Source: Neofusicoccum parvum (Eukaryota; Ascomycota; Dothideomycetes; Botryosphaeriales; Botryosphaeriaceae). From it: DNA of 64,000 nucleotides. Below the pieces are notes generated by a model. It did no database searches. It was not told the origin of the DNA and saw only the letters and a list, made by a program, of their open reading frames with translations. The stretch covers positions 62,001 through 126,000 of the forward strand of contig CP087206.1 in assembly GCA_020912385.1 (NCBI GenBank). Direction: 5' to 3'. Below, in pieces: positions 1 to 11,036 of this stretch; positions within the stretch are counted from its first letter, which is position 1, and each line of letters opens with the position of its first letter. A program made the position numbers and the translations under genes.

Positions 1-446
1 AATGCATCTCATCCGAAGAACTTTGTAGAGCTGGCGCATAGAACGGAGGATACCACGCCCGGTGGTGAAAACCTTTTTCGCGAGCTCGAGACAATAATGA
101 TGCACGGGGATTTGGTAGTTGTCAGGCCCAGGTATTGCACTATCGGAAGAACACACCGTAATTCTTCTGCTGCCACACTCATGGAGGAAAAAAGGTCCTC
201 CAATGCTAAGGGCTGGAGTCTCATCAATATCTACGCCGGTGGCGAATTTGGGGGGACCATATGTGGTGTCATAGTGTTCTCTGATGTGCTCCAGCTCGCT
301 TGCAGGATCACTGAGTAGAACCGCAGTGCTCTGTGGTATCATCATTCAGCAGTAGTAGGAGAGTTGTAAGTTGGGGTGCGGCGACGGACCTTTTCCTTGA
401 TAGGATATCCGCAGATGGCGCAACGAGATGGCGGTTGCTCAGCCAT
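1..446 (-). CDS. hypothetical protein, 5' part only (runs off left edge)
   Basis: I do not recognise this family. Reading leftward, an ATG at 446 opens exon 1 (390-446, 19 codons). It contains a C-x2-C pair in the stretch SRCAICGYPI, resembling the short N-terminal Cys motif of some fungal F-box-like proteins. An intron (331-389, GTCCGT...CACAG, branch TGCTGAATG) joins in phase to exon 2 (330 down to 1). Exon 2 is open for all 110 codons and leaves the window without a stop. It includes a Cys/His-containing stretch HHYCLELAKKVF and a basic end. The donor is not consensus, so the exon 1 link is less sure than the exon 2 frame. Start and intron are inferred; the open frame is seen. Confidence 0.45.
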
Positions 447-2604
447 AATGGGTGCTGTTGCCGTGTCGTTGAGAAACTCCGCGGAGGAAGAGGCCTAAAC
501 GGGCTCGGACACATTTCAAGAGCGAGGGTTCCAGGCTCGCAGTTTTGGTAGTCTTCAAGCCGCGCAAAGTCACCACCGGAGGATAATGTTGGGTTTGACC
601 TAGCCACCAAGCTGACTTACTAAGATAAGACTACATGCAAACGGACATCTTGGTATCCTTGGAAGCGATTTTGCATACCTTCATTCTGGAAGAAGCCGTT
701 GTCGTTAGCCGAAAGATTGCTGGCAGCGTGGTCCACATCGGAAGCGGCATCAAGGATCTTGCGATGGGTATTTGCACCACCTGCTGGCGGAGTTGATGAC
801 CAGTTCCAGGTCCAAAGCGTGTCCTTTGTTCCGCCCATGCTTTGGCGCTAATGCAACCTACTGACGCGCTAAACGAAGATCATGCATTGCGTCAGTGGTT
901 GGAGCACGTCCCCCAATTCCTGACCGTCAAACTAATACGTAGTATCGGTGGCTGAAATCCAATAATAGCTTGCCAGTGCGTTATGGGGCACTGAGACCAC
1001 ATGCGAAGGCTCAGCCCCAAACAATCATCTCCGTCGTCAACAACTGAGGTTCTGCGCTTGATTGTGAACAGGGAAGGGGCGCCGTCGCGAATGGCTATTA
1101 TCACCCTTCGCTTGTTCTCTTAAGCTCTCCAGGGTTCCATGCTCATTCCACTGAACTACGTATAACTCATGCTTGACAACTCTTAGCGTCTTCGCAGCTG
1201 GCTTCGGCTACAGCGGCGGGAAGTTGGAGTCATCTCCTCGCAGACGTGCACGGTTGCGGAAGCAAGCTTCGTTGGCAAAGCTTCTACCTGAAATTTCAAC
1301 ACAACATCTTTGGCCCGGGCTTTTCTGCTTGGCGCGCTGCATTTCAAATAGATTTCAAATCAAACACGAGTCGGACCTGGCATGGGATTACCAATGCGCG
1401 GTCTAACAGCCACAACACCGAGTCCGAACGCGGCCGAGTACTCTAAGCGCTGGTCACATTGGCCAGCTCTTCACATGAACACGAACTTTGTCGCGAAGCC
1501 CATCCAGCCCACCTAGCAGATCCGGCGTGACATCTACGCAGCCATCCATCCGAGAGGCCCGAACCACATCGCCGTGGGTAAAGATGGTGATCATGACTGG
1601 TGCGAGCGATGGGCATCGGTGGCGTGAGAGAGAACCCAAATTCCACACCACAACCAATCCCGGCTAACACAGGAACACGTATCAGAAAGCGGCCAGAGCA
1701 TGGAGCCAGGTTGGCGCCAGAGCAATTGTCCTCGTCGGCTACGCTCCTTACCGGTGGCCTTTCGTTATCCTTGACCACGCTTTAGGCCCACCGACTGACT
1801 GATGCACTTTTGACAGTCAACCGGAACGTGGATTCCTTGGGCATATTGACGAGACTGCTGTGAAGAGACTTTCGGTGTCGGTATTGGCGCTCAGCCTGGC
1901 TTTGATGGTCAGCCATGGATGCAGGCCACGGATAATGCAATCGACTCGTTTGAGCTGATCGGGCTGCTACCAAAGTGAATGGCCTTCTGCCCATGTATTT
2001 CCCAAATCTCACGCACAGTCGTGGTGTAGATGTATGGCTGGTCTGCTTGTAGCAAAAAAATCAATTTCGGTTTCCTCTATGCTGATATTAAAATCTCACG
2101 TTATGAATGATTCTGCTCGTTCTTTTGCGTCACTCCGAACTATTTCCCTGAAGCATTGGAGCCTTCTGTCAGATCCCATCTAGTAAAAGCTCACGACTAG
2201 TCGTAGATGGCTCGGGGTGCTTATTGAACAAACCATAGTTTGACCAACCCTTTGTCTTCTCCTGATTTCGTAGATATTTTCTTTATTATGCTCACGGCAG
2301 CAACCTTTGCAGCTTTGGTACAGCCGAGCCAACACTAGTCGAGCTGTCGCCCTCTCTCGCTACCGCTAGCCCATTGCGACCGTAAGCCCCGCTGGTGATT
2401 ACGCGAAAGGCCGACACCTCGCACAGCTACACCGATCGGGTTAGCAGACCAGGGCTCCTGTCCAGCCACATTCTATCAACTCACGACGGAGACACGAATT
2501 CCTTGCTCTCCGCAGCTACAACGCAAAGCAATCCCTCATTACCATCACATCTGTATCGAAGCACCGTCCGTCTCATCAACAACAATACTACTACCACAAC
2601 AGCA
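447..2604. other. intergenic, no supported gene
   Basis: Only short overlapping frames on both strands, the longest about 111 codons on the minus strand at 1443-1778, with no recognisable domain. The last 200 bases are CA-rich and pyrimidine-rich, as expected for the leader of the downstream plus-strand gene. Confidence 0.5.
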
Positions 2605-3465
2605 ATGCTGGACTACAGGGACGCCCTTGCCATTCCACTCCTTCTGTTCTACGTCCCCTGCTTCATCTCCTCGGTCGTCCTCATCTTTCGCCATGGCTGG
2701 TGGCAGAGCTGGTGGACCTGGTTCGTCTTGTCCACCTTCTCAATCACCCGCGTGGCCTACGCCGCCCTGCAGCTCGCCGCGTACACGCACCCAGAAAGAC
2801 ACGGCTTCCGCGTCGCTGCAGCCACCTTTGCCGTCGACGGCGTCTCGCCGCTGCTCTTCATGAGCCTCGGCCTCGTGCACCGTCTGCGAGCCATCATCTG
2901 GCGAATCCGACCCGACGTGTCCCGCTCTACACTGCTCGGGACTAGCTTCCTGCGCCTCCAGGAGTTGCTCGTCACCACTGCGCTCATCTGCGCCAGCGTC
3001 GGCTATAGAGGCATCTCGAGAGATGAGGTCGAGCATGGCATCGCAAAGCACTCGTCGGTGCTTAAAGCCGCAGCAGCCATGTATCTGACTACGTGTGCGG
3101 CAATAGTGCTCGCGACAGCAGACCTGTCCATGCACTACCGCGCGTCGATACCAAGGGGCGAGGGGAAGGTTTTGCTGGTTTTGGTGGCGGGATTGCCCTT
3201 TTTATGCATCAGGACAAGCTACTTGGCGGTGGACGTGTTGGGGGATGTTGCGAGGTTCAGCGCAATCACTGGGAATGTGACCATTTTCCTGTGTCTTGCG
3301 CTCCTCCCGGAGATTGTGATGAGTGTAGGCCATTTAGTACTTGGGTTCCTCGTGAGAGTGATCTCAAGGGAGGAGTGGAAGGCAATGCAGCAAAATCACA
3401 ACGGGAAAGAGAGGAATGGACAAGAGGGTTCTCTGAATGGGATATTGTTGGATAGACCGGAATAA
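2605..3465 (+). CDS. multi-pass membrane protein, DUF7702-like
   Basis: A 286-residue intronless protein with about seven hydrophobic segments separated by short charged loops. It begins MLDYRDALAIPLLLFYVP. The frame stays open upstream to 2395, but that part is Ser/Thr/Asn-rich, unlike a membrane protein, and the ATG at 2605 directly precedes the first helix, so I start there. The layout (short outside N-terminus, an RHG turn after helix 1, a hydrophilic Lys/Glu/Asn tail) fits the fungal DUF7702 family of unknown function. A poly(A)-type AATAAA lies 43 bases after the stop. The family name rests on general resemblance; the membrane topology is clear. Confidence 0.75.
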   Translation: MLDYRDALAIPLLLFYVPCFISSVVLIFRHGWWQSWWTWFVLSTFSITRVAYAALQLAAYTHPERHGFRVAAATFAVDGVSPLLFMSLGLVHRLRAIIWRIRPDVSRSTLLGTSFLRLQELLVTTALICASVGYRGISRDEVEHGIAKHSSVLKAAAAMYLTTCAAIVLATADLSMHYRASIPRGEGKVLLVLVAGLPFLCIRTSYLAVDVLGDVARFSAITGNVTIFLCLALLPEIVMSVGHLVLGFLVRVISREEWKAMQQNHNGKERNGQEGSLNGILLDRPE

Positions 3466-3933
3466 GACTTCTATTCTAGTGCACACTAAGTAGCGGAATG
3501 GATGTTGAATAAACGCAGGGAACAATATTCGTATTATATCCTTACTGCCTCACACAGCAATGAAGAGGGCATGGATCATTCCAAATATCCTCGGAGTAAC
3601 ACTCCCTTGAGCATCTACATTTTCTCAGTTACTTAGTTCTCTCTTACGAAGAGGCAAACTTACATATCTCCCTTATAAGACAGAGGCAGGGTCCCTCTTT
3701 TTTTGACTTCACTTCACTGCTCAAACTTTCATCAAATCCGCTTACAATTGATGAAACATAAGCCCAATCTTTGTTTGGTCAATGCCTTGTAGTCAAATAC
3801 GTTTGAACTCTTTGATGTCTGCATTCATGACGCATATTGGACTCGAGCTTATGTTTTAGGTTTGATCCATTGGATTTGATACATTGCGCTTCGCGACAAT
3901 CATTTATCAGAGAACAGACTGCATTATCTCGAT
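3466..3933. other. convergent 3' intergenic region
   Basis: AT-rich spacer between the stops of the DUF7702-like gene and the short-chain dehydrogenase. No open frame of note. Confidence 0.6.
3508..3513 (+). terminator. candidate polyadenylation signal AATAAA
   Basis: Canonical hexamer 43 bases downstream of the stop of the DUF7702-like gene. Confidence 0.4.
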
Positions 3934-4866
3934 CTACCAAGGAGGGCAATTGCCATCGTAACGCTCGTGTCCGCTCTTATTTTCCCACCCCGGGACACGA
4001 ACGGTAAAGAATTTGCCTGTTTCATCTGAGGTGACGCGGAAGACAACATTCAGTGTGGCTTCAGCGCCCTCCTCAGGTGATAAATCTGCCGCTGAGGTAC
4101 CAAGATCGGTTCGGATCCACTGTTTAAGTGATGGATATTAGAAACAATGAACACCGTGGCGAGACTACATGCATGTACTTACTCCAGGATTGATGGCAAT
4201 AACCGTGAAGTCTTCGTTCGCAAGATCCATAGCGTAGTTGACCGTAAGCATGTTAAGAGCAGCCTTGGAAATCTTGTACGAAGGGACGCCAAATGGTGCG
4301 GACGCGGATGCCATGCTGATAGAGCCGAGAGTCGACGAGCTGTGGAGCGTGAGTATCGGACACGCAATAATCCGGTAAGAGTTGGACCTACATATTGATA
4401 ATATTTTTCTGGCTGCCCTTTCTTAATTCTGGTAGGAACGTTCTCGTCACACTGTGCACTCCCCCAACGTTGACCTTACAGATCTGATCAAGATGATCAT
4501 TCGTCCTGGTGCCACTGTCAATCTCACTTAGACATACATGGCGAGCTGGGAAACTTACATAAGTTCTATCGATTTGGTGCGAGGATCCATGATGCCGGCG
4601 TTGTTGATGAGCACATCAATTCCCTTCCCATCCTGCAGCTCTGAAACACTGTCTGCAGCCTCCTTGATGCTCTCTTCCAAAGTTACATCAAGCTGAAGGA
4701 AAACAACACGGCCACTGGATACGGCAACGAGGTTTTTCAGGCTTTCTGTCTCGCTGCGAGCAGCTGCGAATACTTTGGCAACGTCAGAAGCCGGTTTTGA
4801 TGCTAAAGCAGTGATGATTGCTAGCCCGACTCCGCGCGAAGAGCCTGTGACAAGGTAAGAAGCCAT
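3934..4866 (-). CDS. short-chain dehydrogenase/reductase, C-factor-like
   Basis: Four exons: 4559-4866, 4392-4514, 4183-4339, 3934-4119, giving 257 residues. The protein is a cytosolic NAD(P)-dependent oxidoreductase of the classical SDR fold. Seen: Gly-rich cofactor motif TGSSRGVG (residues 7-14), DVT after beta-3, NNAG in the middle, catalytic Ser 145/146, Tyr165-x3-Lys169 (YKISK) and NPGWIRTDLG after it, which is characteristic of C-factor-like SDRs. The frame continues upstream to an ATG at 4929, but the extra 21 residues would precede the Rossmann strand. The ATG at 4866 (MASYLVTGSS) is the usual family start. All three introns are short with consensus ends. Substrate cannot be deduced. 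Confidence 0.88.
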
Positions 4867-5883
4867 ACTGGCTAGTTTCGGTTGTATGTTCAAATGTATT
4901 GGAAGGCAGAAGGTTGAGCTGGAGCTCAATTATTTCGTTTTTTACAGGCGTACGACTGATATACTGTAAACGGGTGGGCAGCGTGGATCATGGAGCTTGC
5001 GGAGTTTACGGGCAATGTGGCCATCTCGGATATGACGGAGATAGGTGCTTGTAATTGCCATGATCGCAAAATGGTGCCGATCATTGATTTGTCGAAGAAT
5101 GGTTGTTAGGAACCCGCTGGACTGAAACCACGGAGCAACCAGCGAGGTGAACACTAAACGTCGAGGGAGTACTTATCCGTTGCACGAGTTTAGCCCTCCT
5201 TAATTAACGACCTTGTTGCTGCGCAGAGCCAATACGCAACTTAAACATGTAAATATGTGGTCTCCACCTATGACGTCGAGAATGGCTGCGCCGTTTCATC
5301 AGAGATGAGTGCGGAGGTGTGCATGCGAAGTGTTGGCGGGACCACTGCACAGACTTTCTAGAGCTACCAGCGGTCGCAGCACAGCCATCTTCCAACGCCC
5401 GACATATCGAGACAGGGTCAGGCGAACAACGTTTGTAGAGAACGGCACATGAACGGATAGTTCGTGCCAACCATCTTCGAGATCCTGAACGACTTTTCGA
5501 AGGGTGACGAATCGGGGTACTGCAAGATTCGGATTGGAAGCGTTGTGGCATACAGCATCACGCATAAAAATATGGACTGCTACAGAGTCTATGCGCTCGA
5601 TGGCTGCAATTACAGCGCAGCGCGTGAGATATATAGACTTGATTGGAGTGGAACGGTCTATTCAGGCTGCGATGTCTTCTGCGGAGATGTAAGAGCAGTT
5701 TGTGTATTTCTACGCCTCTTATTCGCTATTATCTTATCAGTTCTATTGATTAGAATATCAGACAATACATGTAGTAAGGCTTCCTACGCTATCATATACA
5801 TATTAGAAAAGGAATAGTCTATACGTGTTCTAATCGTTGCAAAGGTATAAATTCTGACGGGTTGCAGCCCCTCCGGACCCGCC
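4867..5883. other. intergenic, no supported gene
   Basis: Promoter side of the dehydrogenase and 3' side of the wall-protein gene. Overlapping frames of up to 117 codons occur on both strands without domain features. The stretch around 5700-5870 is markedly AT-rich. Confidence 0.5.
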
Positions 5884-7013
5884 CTAGCACAAAACGAGAG
5901 AAAGAAGACCCACAACACCTGCGATCGTTGCCATACCCACACCAAATGTGGAAGCAGAAGACGAGCCAGACGCAGCTGTAACAGTCGGGGTAGCGGTGCC
6001 CGATGCGCTGCTGGCAGTTTGCGTCGACGATGCGCTTGTGCCAGATTGTGTCGACGATGCGGAGCTGAAAGTAGACGACGTGCTCAGAGTAGGCTTAGCA
6101 TCTTGATCCGACTCGTCCGTATCATCACCAGCAACGCATTTGAACGTTTGGTCCCCCGTAGCCAACCCGGAGAACTGCTCGGTAAAGGCATCGCAGTCGA
6201 AGCTCTTGGCACCCTTCATGTACACATCGCCTCCCACATGGGTAAGCAGCGGTAGATCCACGCTCTCAAAGTCTCCCTCCAGCCACAACGAGCTGAAAAT
6301 CAGCTGCAGCTTCGGAAGCGACAGATTGGTCAGGCCAGTGTTGCTGATCGTCAGGGCGCCGCGGTCCATGATGCGGGTGAACTCTGGGGCCGAGAGCTCG
6401 GTGAGCTTGGGCAGATCTTCCAGAATGAGGCCGTCGCTGACTTCGCGGAAGGCTGCCAGGTCGAGAGTATCCAGATTGCCGCCGTAGATGTGGAGTGCGC
6501 CGCGAGGAAGGGACTCGAGGGCAGCGAGGTCAATGGCGGAGCTGTTCGCGATCTCAATGTCCACGGCTTCCTTGAGGTGGGGGAAGGAGATTTTGGCGTC
6601 ATCGCTGTTCGCCCCAATGCTGATGTTGCCGGCGTGGGTGCCTTCGATGGTGATGTCGTCGAGGTCTTTGTTGGAGTACACGCTGACGTCTTCCAGCACT
6701 CCGTTCGGGGCGCCACCGTCGAGTGACGAGATCAATGTGTTGCCGATGTCAATGGTGCTGCCTTCAACCTCGTCCAGACTGAGGTCGCCCGAGGTTCCTG
6801 TAGCGACAGAAATGGTCCCCGAATATGTCTTGCAAGCCTTGGCCAAAGACGTTGCATCAGCTTGACTGCTAAGCGTAGTAGTTCCGGAACAATCTGTTGT
6901 GGTCAGCATCAACCCTGGTCAAAGGGGACCCAAAGAAACTCACCAGCAGCAGAAGCCAAGCCGAGGCAGACACTCGACAAGATCGCCGCTCGCAACCAAT
7001 TATGAGCCTCCAT
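5884..7013 (-). CDS. GPI-anchored cell-wall protein, Ecm33/Sps2-like
   Basis: Two exons (6944-7013 and 5884-6893) separated by a 50-nt intron with a GCTGAC branch point; 359 residues. N-terminal signal peptide (MEAHNWLRAAILSSVCLGLASA), then receptor-L-domain-like Leu-rich repeats of the Ecm33 type with regularly spaced short strands such as LTNLSLPKL and VDLPLLTHVGGDVY. Next come a Cys pair near residues 255-275 and a Ser/Thr-rich stalk. The C-terminal hydrophobic tail (ATIAGVVGLLSLVLC) is typical of a GPI attachment signal. In fungi this family sits at the plasma membrane or wall and supports wall integrity; that role is family knowledge. Confidence 0.9.
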
Positions 7014-7981
7014 TATCGAGCAAGTAACAACGAAGCGCAAATAGTAATCAACGAACGGTGGTGCGGAGGAAGCGATGGTGAAGATAGGTATCTCTCGTTT
7101 GCTCATAGACAATCCGTAATCTTATAATGCCTGACACCGGTGTCGCCGCTGTGGATCGTTTCCGTCTTTTGCGGGTCGACTGGGTCCGCAGGATTCGCTG
7201 CCAAGGACGATACGCCTAAAAAAAGACCGCTGATACGACCCGTCGTCCAATCTAGGAAGCAAACGCGATGCGTTAGTCCTAATATGCTATGGGGCGAAGG
7301 CGCTAAACGGCAATACGAGTACAACTTGGCCGACTGACGGCGCCAGCTTAATGGCCTTTCTTCGGTGAAAGGAGACAGACGAGTCGGCCCACGAACACGA
7401 AGGACTGGTGTTGTCACTCACCCTACGCAGTCGGAACGGGGCGTGGATGAGATACAAATAGAAAAACGCATTGCTCAAATGTTTCCGGAACGATTCGGAA
7501 ACGACAGGTTGTGAACACGCCAAAGTCTGCTGTTGTAACAGCCCGGGTTCCTTAATTTCGCTTCTCTCGCGGTTCCTAATCTTCGTGAGCGTTGAACAAT
7601 TGCATTTCTGATCTGGCGCTTTTGTGAAAGCGATGACATCAGCTTATTTTTTTTTTTAATATTGCAACTGATCTGCAACATTCATCCAGCCTTGACCGTA
7701 ACTCGAATCGTCCTCACATAAGCAGCCACGTATTCCCAACTTTCACCGTATACACGTCACTGACTTCACCACTCGCATAGCTTCCCACGCTACAATGTGC
7801 GTAGCTGAGATTCAAAATCATAGCATTCCGTTACGATAGCGTGTAGCTAATTCCCCAAGAGCCAATCATTACATGTGCTGATTCGATTAACGTGAATCAA
7901 TGTGATCACACCCTTCTCGCGCTCCGAAACGAAACCCCTGCAACGTCGCGGTCCTTGCATACATAACTCCTGGAACACCAG

Positions 7982-7999
7982 ACAACAACAACAACAACA
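7982..7999. repeat. (ACA)n microsatellite
   Basis: Six perfect ACA triplets, followed by further CAA/CAC-rich sequence. Confidence 0.85.
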
Positions 8000-8041
8000 C
8001 CAAGAACAACCCGAAACGGCTCCAAATTTGATTCAGCATAT

Positions 8042-8055
8042 ACACACACACACAC
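8042..8055. repeat. (AC)n microsatellite
   Basis: Seven perfect AC dinucleotides. Confidence 0.85.
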
Positions 8056-8125
8056 CCATCGCCAGTACCGGTAAGAATATTCTTCACCGCACATAGTTTG
8101 GAGATTCGTTTCTTCACCTACGACA

Positions 8126-9060
8126 CTCATCTTTGATTTCCATCATGAGCACCGCTTCGAAGTCGTAGTCAAAGCTTCCGAGGAAGGCAACTTGAACACG
8201 TTCAAGAAGCTTCTTAACAGCGGAAAGGTCCCCAAACAACTGGCTTCCGGTACCAATAACCACTCCGAACTATACTCCCACGGCTACCGCGTTGTCTGCC
8301 GGCGGTCATCTCAGGCATCCCCGGCCAAGGGACAAACGGAAGTGTTCCGCTACCTTCTCAAACGATATCCACTCCTCACACTGCTAGAGTATGATGACTG
8401 GATTGTAGACAACGCAGTTCATCGCCGCGCAGTCGAATGCTTGCAGGTCCTCATCGGAAGCGATCCAAACTTCTCAAATTGACCTTTTCCGGCTCTCCCA
8501 AGGAGGTGCTGTATAATGTAATTTTGCATTGGAACTATGAGCCTATGGTGAATATGACAGAGCTGCTGATGTGGCACGGCGTCAATCCGTTGGCGTTCCG
8601 CCATGTTAACGACGTGAGTTCTACCAAGCATGTCATCGTTAGGTCCGAGTACCCTGAGGTGCGTGCGTTGCTCGAGAAATGCGCCACCTGTTTCGATGAC
8701 GACAGCCGTCAGCTGGCTGAAGTAGCCCTGATGGGCGCTTCAGCATCTGTAACGAGCATGCTGCAAACAGGCGCGGATGCCAACACGCGGGGTAGGGAGA
8801 GGAGTCCCCGGGACTCCACTGCAGAATGTCGTCCGGAACTGTAGGCTGGATGTAGCCGATTACTTGATCAGTGTTGGTGCCGACGTTACCAAGCCGGACA
8901 TTAGCGATCGCGCGCCCTTCTTTGAAGAACTCAGTCGGCGATGGTCTGACGGTGCCCAACTCTTGGTTCCCGCGGGCGCAGACCTCAAGCAGCCTTCTAC
9001 GTGTGAACACATTCCGTGTGAAAATTCTGGAGCAAATGGCGATGTCGCTATCCCGGTGTT
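8126..9060 (+). pseudogene. decayed ankyrin-repeat gene
   Basis: Ankyrin-like helices can be read across the region but only by changing frame. Frame 1 (8126-8480) has EEGNLNTFKKLLNSG and GQTEVFRYLLKRYP. At about 8471 the reading moves by one base to a frame (to about 8795) with NMTELLMWHGVNPLAF and SVTSMLQTGADANTRG. At about 8790 it moves back to the first frame, with TPLQNVVRNCRLDVADYL, ISVGADVTKPD and a LLVPAGADLKQP end. No GT-AG introns fall at the breaks, no good start codon precedes the first repeat and no single frame spans the gene, so I call it a frameshifted relic. Sequencing error at both points is an alternative. Confidence 0.65.
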
Positions 9061-9919
9061 TTCGTGTTTCAGTCTTCCAGAGGTTATCCTACACTACCAC
9101 AAGACTCCGTTTCTTCGGGTTTCCCGACATCGCACCTGGACTCAACCAGTATTAGATTCCAAGACGTAGAAATAAATCCGTTGCCAAGGCCCTTCAGGCT
9201 CTCGAGAAATTAGAAATAGGATGTGGCGTGTCCATAATAACCACGTCCGCCTCGCACTAGCTGTTCGATTGTGCGGACTTCTACTCTTGGAAAGCCCATT
9301 GGCAGGCTATACCCTTTTTTGCTACCCGACCAGCTAGTTTGAGTTTGTTCAGCCTTGCCTGCAGCAGAGTGCCTTGCTTGAAGCGTTTCAGCCTTGCCGA
9401 GCTGTACAGCCACGGGCAGCCTCGTATGATGCGACGGCCGGACCGATCACTTACCGGAAACGGCAAGGTTACCTTCGCAATGGCCTGCCGTTTAAGAACC
9501 TTTTGAAGCCAAACTCCACGAGGCAATCGCGCAATGGCCTGCACAAAGCGCCAGCTAATTTGCTTGATGACACATCAGCCAATGGGCAGCGTGCTTTTGC
9601 TGCCGGTCGAAGATCCGGCACACCACGCGAAACTTTGGCCTGCACCGACCAAGGCAGAACTGCTCGCGTATACACCGAGCGTAGCGCTCTACAACCACAG
9701 CCAGGCGGCAGTGCAATTGCTACCACTTGCTGTTGCATTGATGTGAACGACTTACATATACAGCAGTCTCGTCGCGCAGTCTGCAAAACAACGCCGTTCG
9801 CCATAAAATTTCATCACTGCACAGCCACACTCTTTTGACTGCATCCTAGTCGCTCGTTGGTCTCAAAAATCGCTTTTTAAACGGCCGGAACACATTTATA
9901 CAGAACTGTTTGACCGAAA
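9061..9919. other. intergenic, no supported gene
   Basis: Contains open frames of 154 (plus) and 111 (minus) codons that overlap each other and show no domain; probably non-coding. The last 80 bases are the leader of the RTA1-like gene. Confidence 0.45.
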
Positions 9920-11036
9920 ATGTCGAATCTTGACATCGTTCCTGCCATCATCGCAACAGCCATCTTCCTCGCCGCCACCCTGATAACGGCCTACAAAGCC
10001 CATCGTCATGGCACTTGGATGCTCTGGTCTCTTATTCTGAGTGGATTTTGTATGATTCCCTTATCAGACTCCAGAACACTCTCTCGCAAGTACTAATAAT
10101 TCCTTCACAGTTCTCGTCGTTTCATACACCTTCCGCGCCGTTGGATTCCGCACTGATTCGGATGGCAACGTCCGGGACCCAGGCCTCATCTTCCTTGCCG
10201 ATCTCTTCAACTCGTATGTCACCCGTCCTGATGCCTTACCCTCCATCTCCCCCCACAACGGAGAAAACCCCCTACCTCCGTCCCGCCACCACCCACCCTC
10301 AAACAGCAGAAAGAAAAAAAAAACCACTGACACACAGCCTCTCCATAGTGTTGCATCATTCTTCCTCACCTGGGCCACATTCACCCTCTTCACCCGCCTC
10401 ACCTGGTGGACCTCCCCCTCCTCGGCCCTCACCTCCCACTCTCCACTGTGGTTCCACCCACGCTTTGGCTTCCCCATCATGTTGGCTGTGCTCCTCATCT
10501 TCGTGGCCGCACAATGCATCCCCGTACCGCTCATCATCCTCTGCGGACTGGTCCCGCAGACCGTGCTCCTCCTCGTATACCTGACCTTCGTCTTCCGTTA
10601 CCGCAGCGTCCGCGCGACGTTTCCCCACCCCCGCGCCGTTGGCGAGAAAAGCGTGTTCATGGTCGCGGCAGCGGTTGGCATCGTGTTGCTCGTGCGGTCG
10701 GTGCTGAAGTGGATTGCCATCCTCACGATTGACGAAGGCGTTCGTGCAGTAGGCGTGGTGTATTTCTTTGATGCGCTGCAAATGTTGAGTAAGTTCCCCA
10801 AACCCACCCAAAGTTTTGTGGGGATTGGCAGACGGAGATGCTGATGTGTTTTCCTTGTAGTTTGCTTTGTTCTTTTTAACCTCCTTCACCCTGGAAAGTA
10901 CCTGCCCGCCGATTTCGCCCGCTTCCGCCTCGACAAGAGCGCTGTATTGCAGCGCAAGAGTGCCGACTCACGCGTGGCCGAGCTGACGCGGGAGACGCCA
11001 CGGTCGAGCGATAGCACGGGACCGGGCCTGGTTTAG
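9920..11036 (+). CDS. RTA1-like multi-pass membrane protein
   Basis: Four exons: 9920-10049, 10111-10213, 10349-10788, 10861-11036; 282 residues. About seven transmembrane segments. The last two carry the family hallmarks: Arg/Lys at the start of helix 6 (VRSVLKW), then an acidic loop, FFDALQMLICFVLFNLLHPG and a basic cytosolic tail. RTA1-like proteins are fungal plasma-membrane proteins linked to sterol or lipid stress and lipid translocation (family knowledge). The acceptor of intron 2 is placed at CATAG/10348, because the nearer CACAG at 10338 gives a non-hydrophobic frame. That intron (135 nt) is long for this window and contains an A-run. Confidence 0.8.

Larger units (their letters stand above)
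7014..8125. other. intergenic with low-complexity tracts
   Basis: Promoter of the Ecm33-like gene, then sequence with no supported frame. Holds an 11-base T run (7647-7657), an ACA triplet tract and a CA dinucleotide tract, listed separately. Confidence 0.5.
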
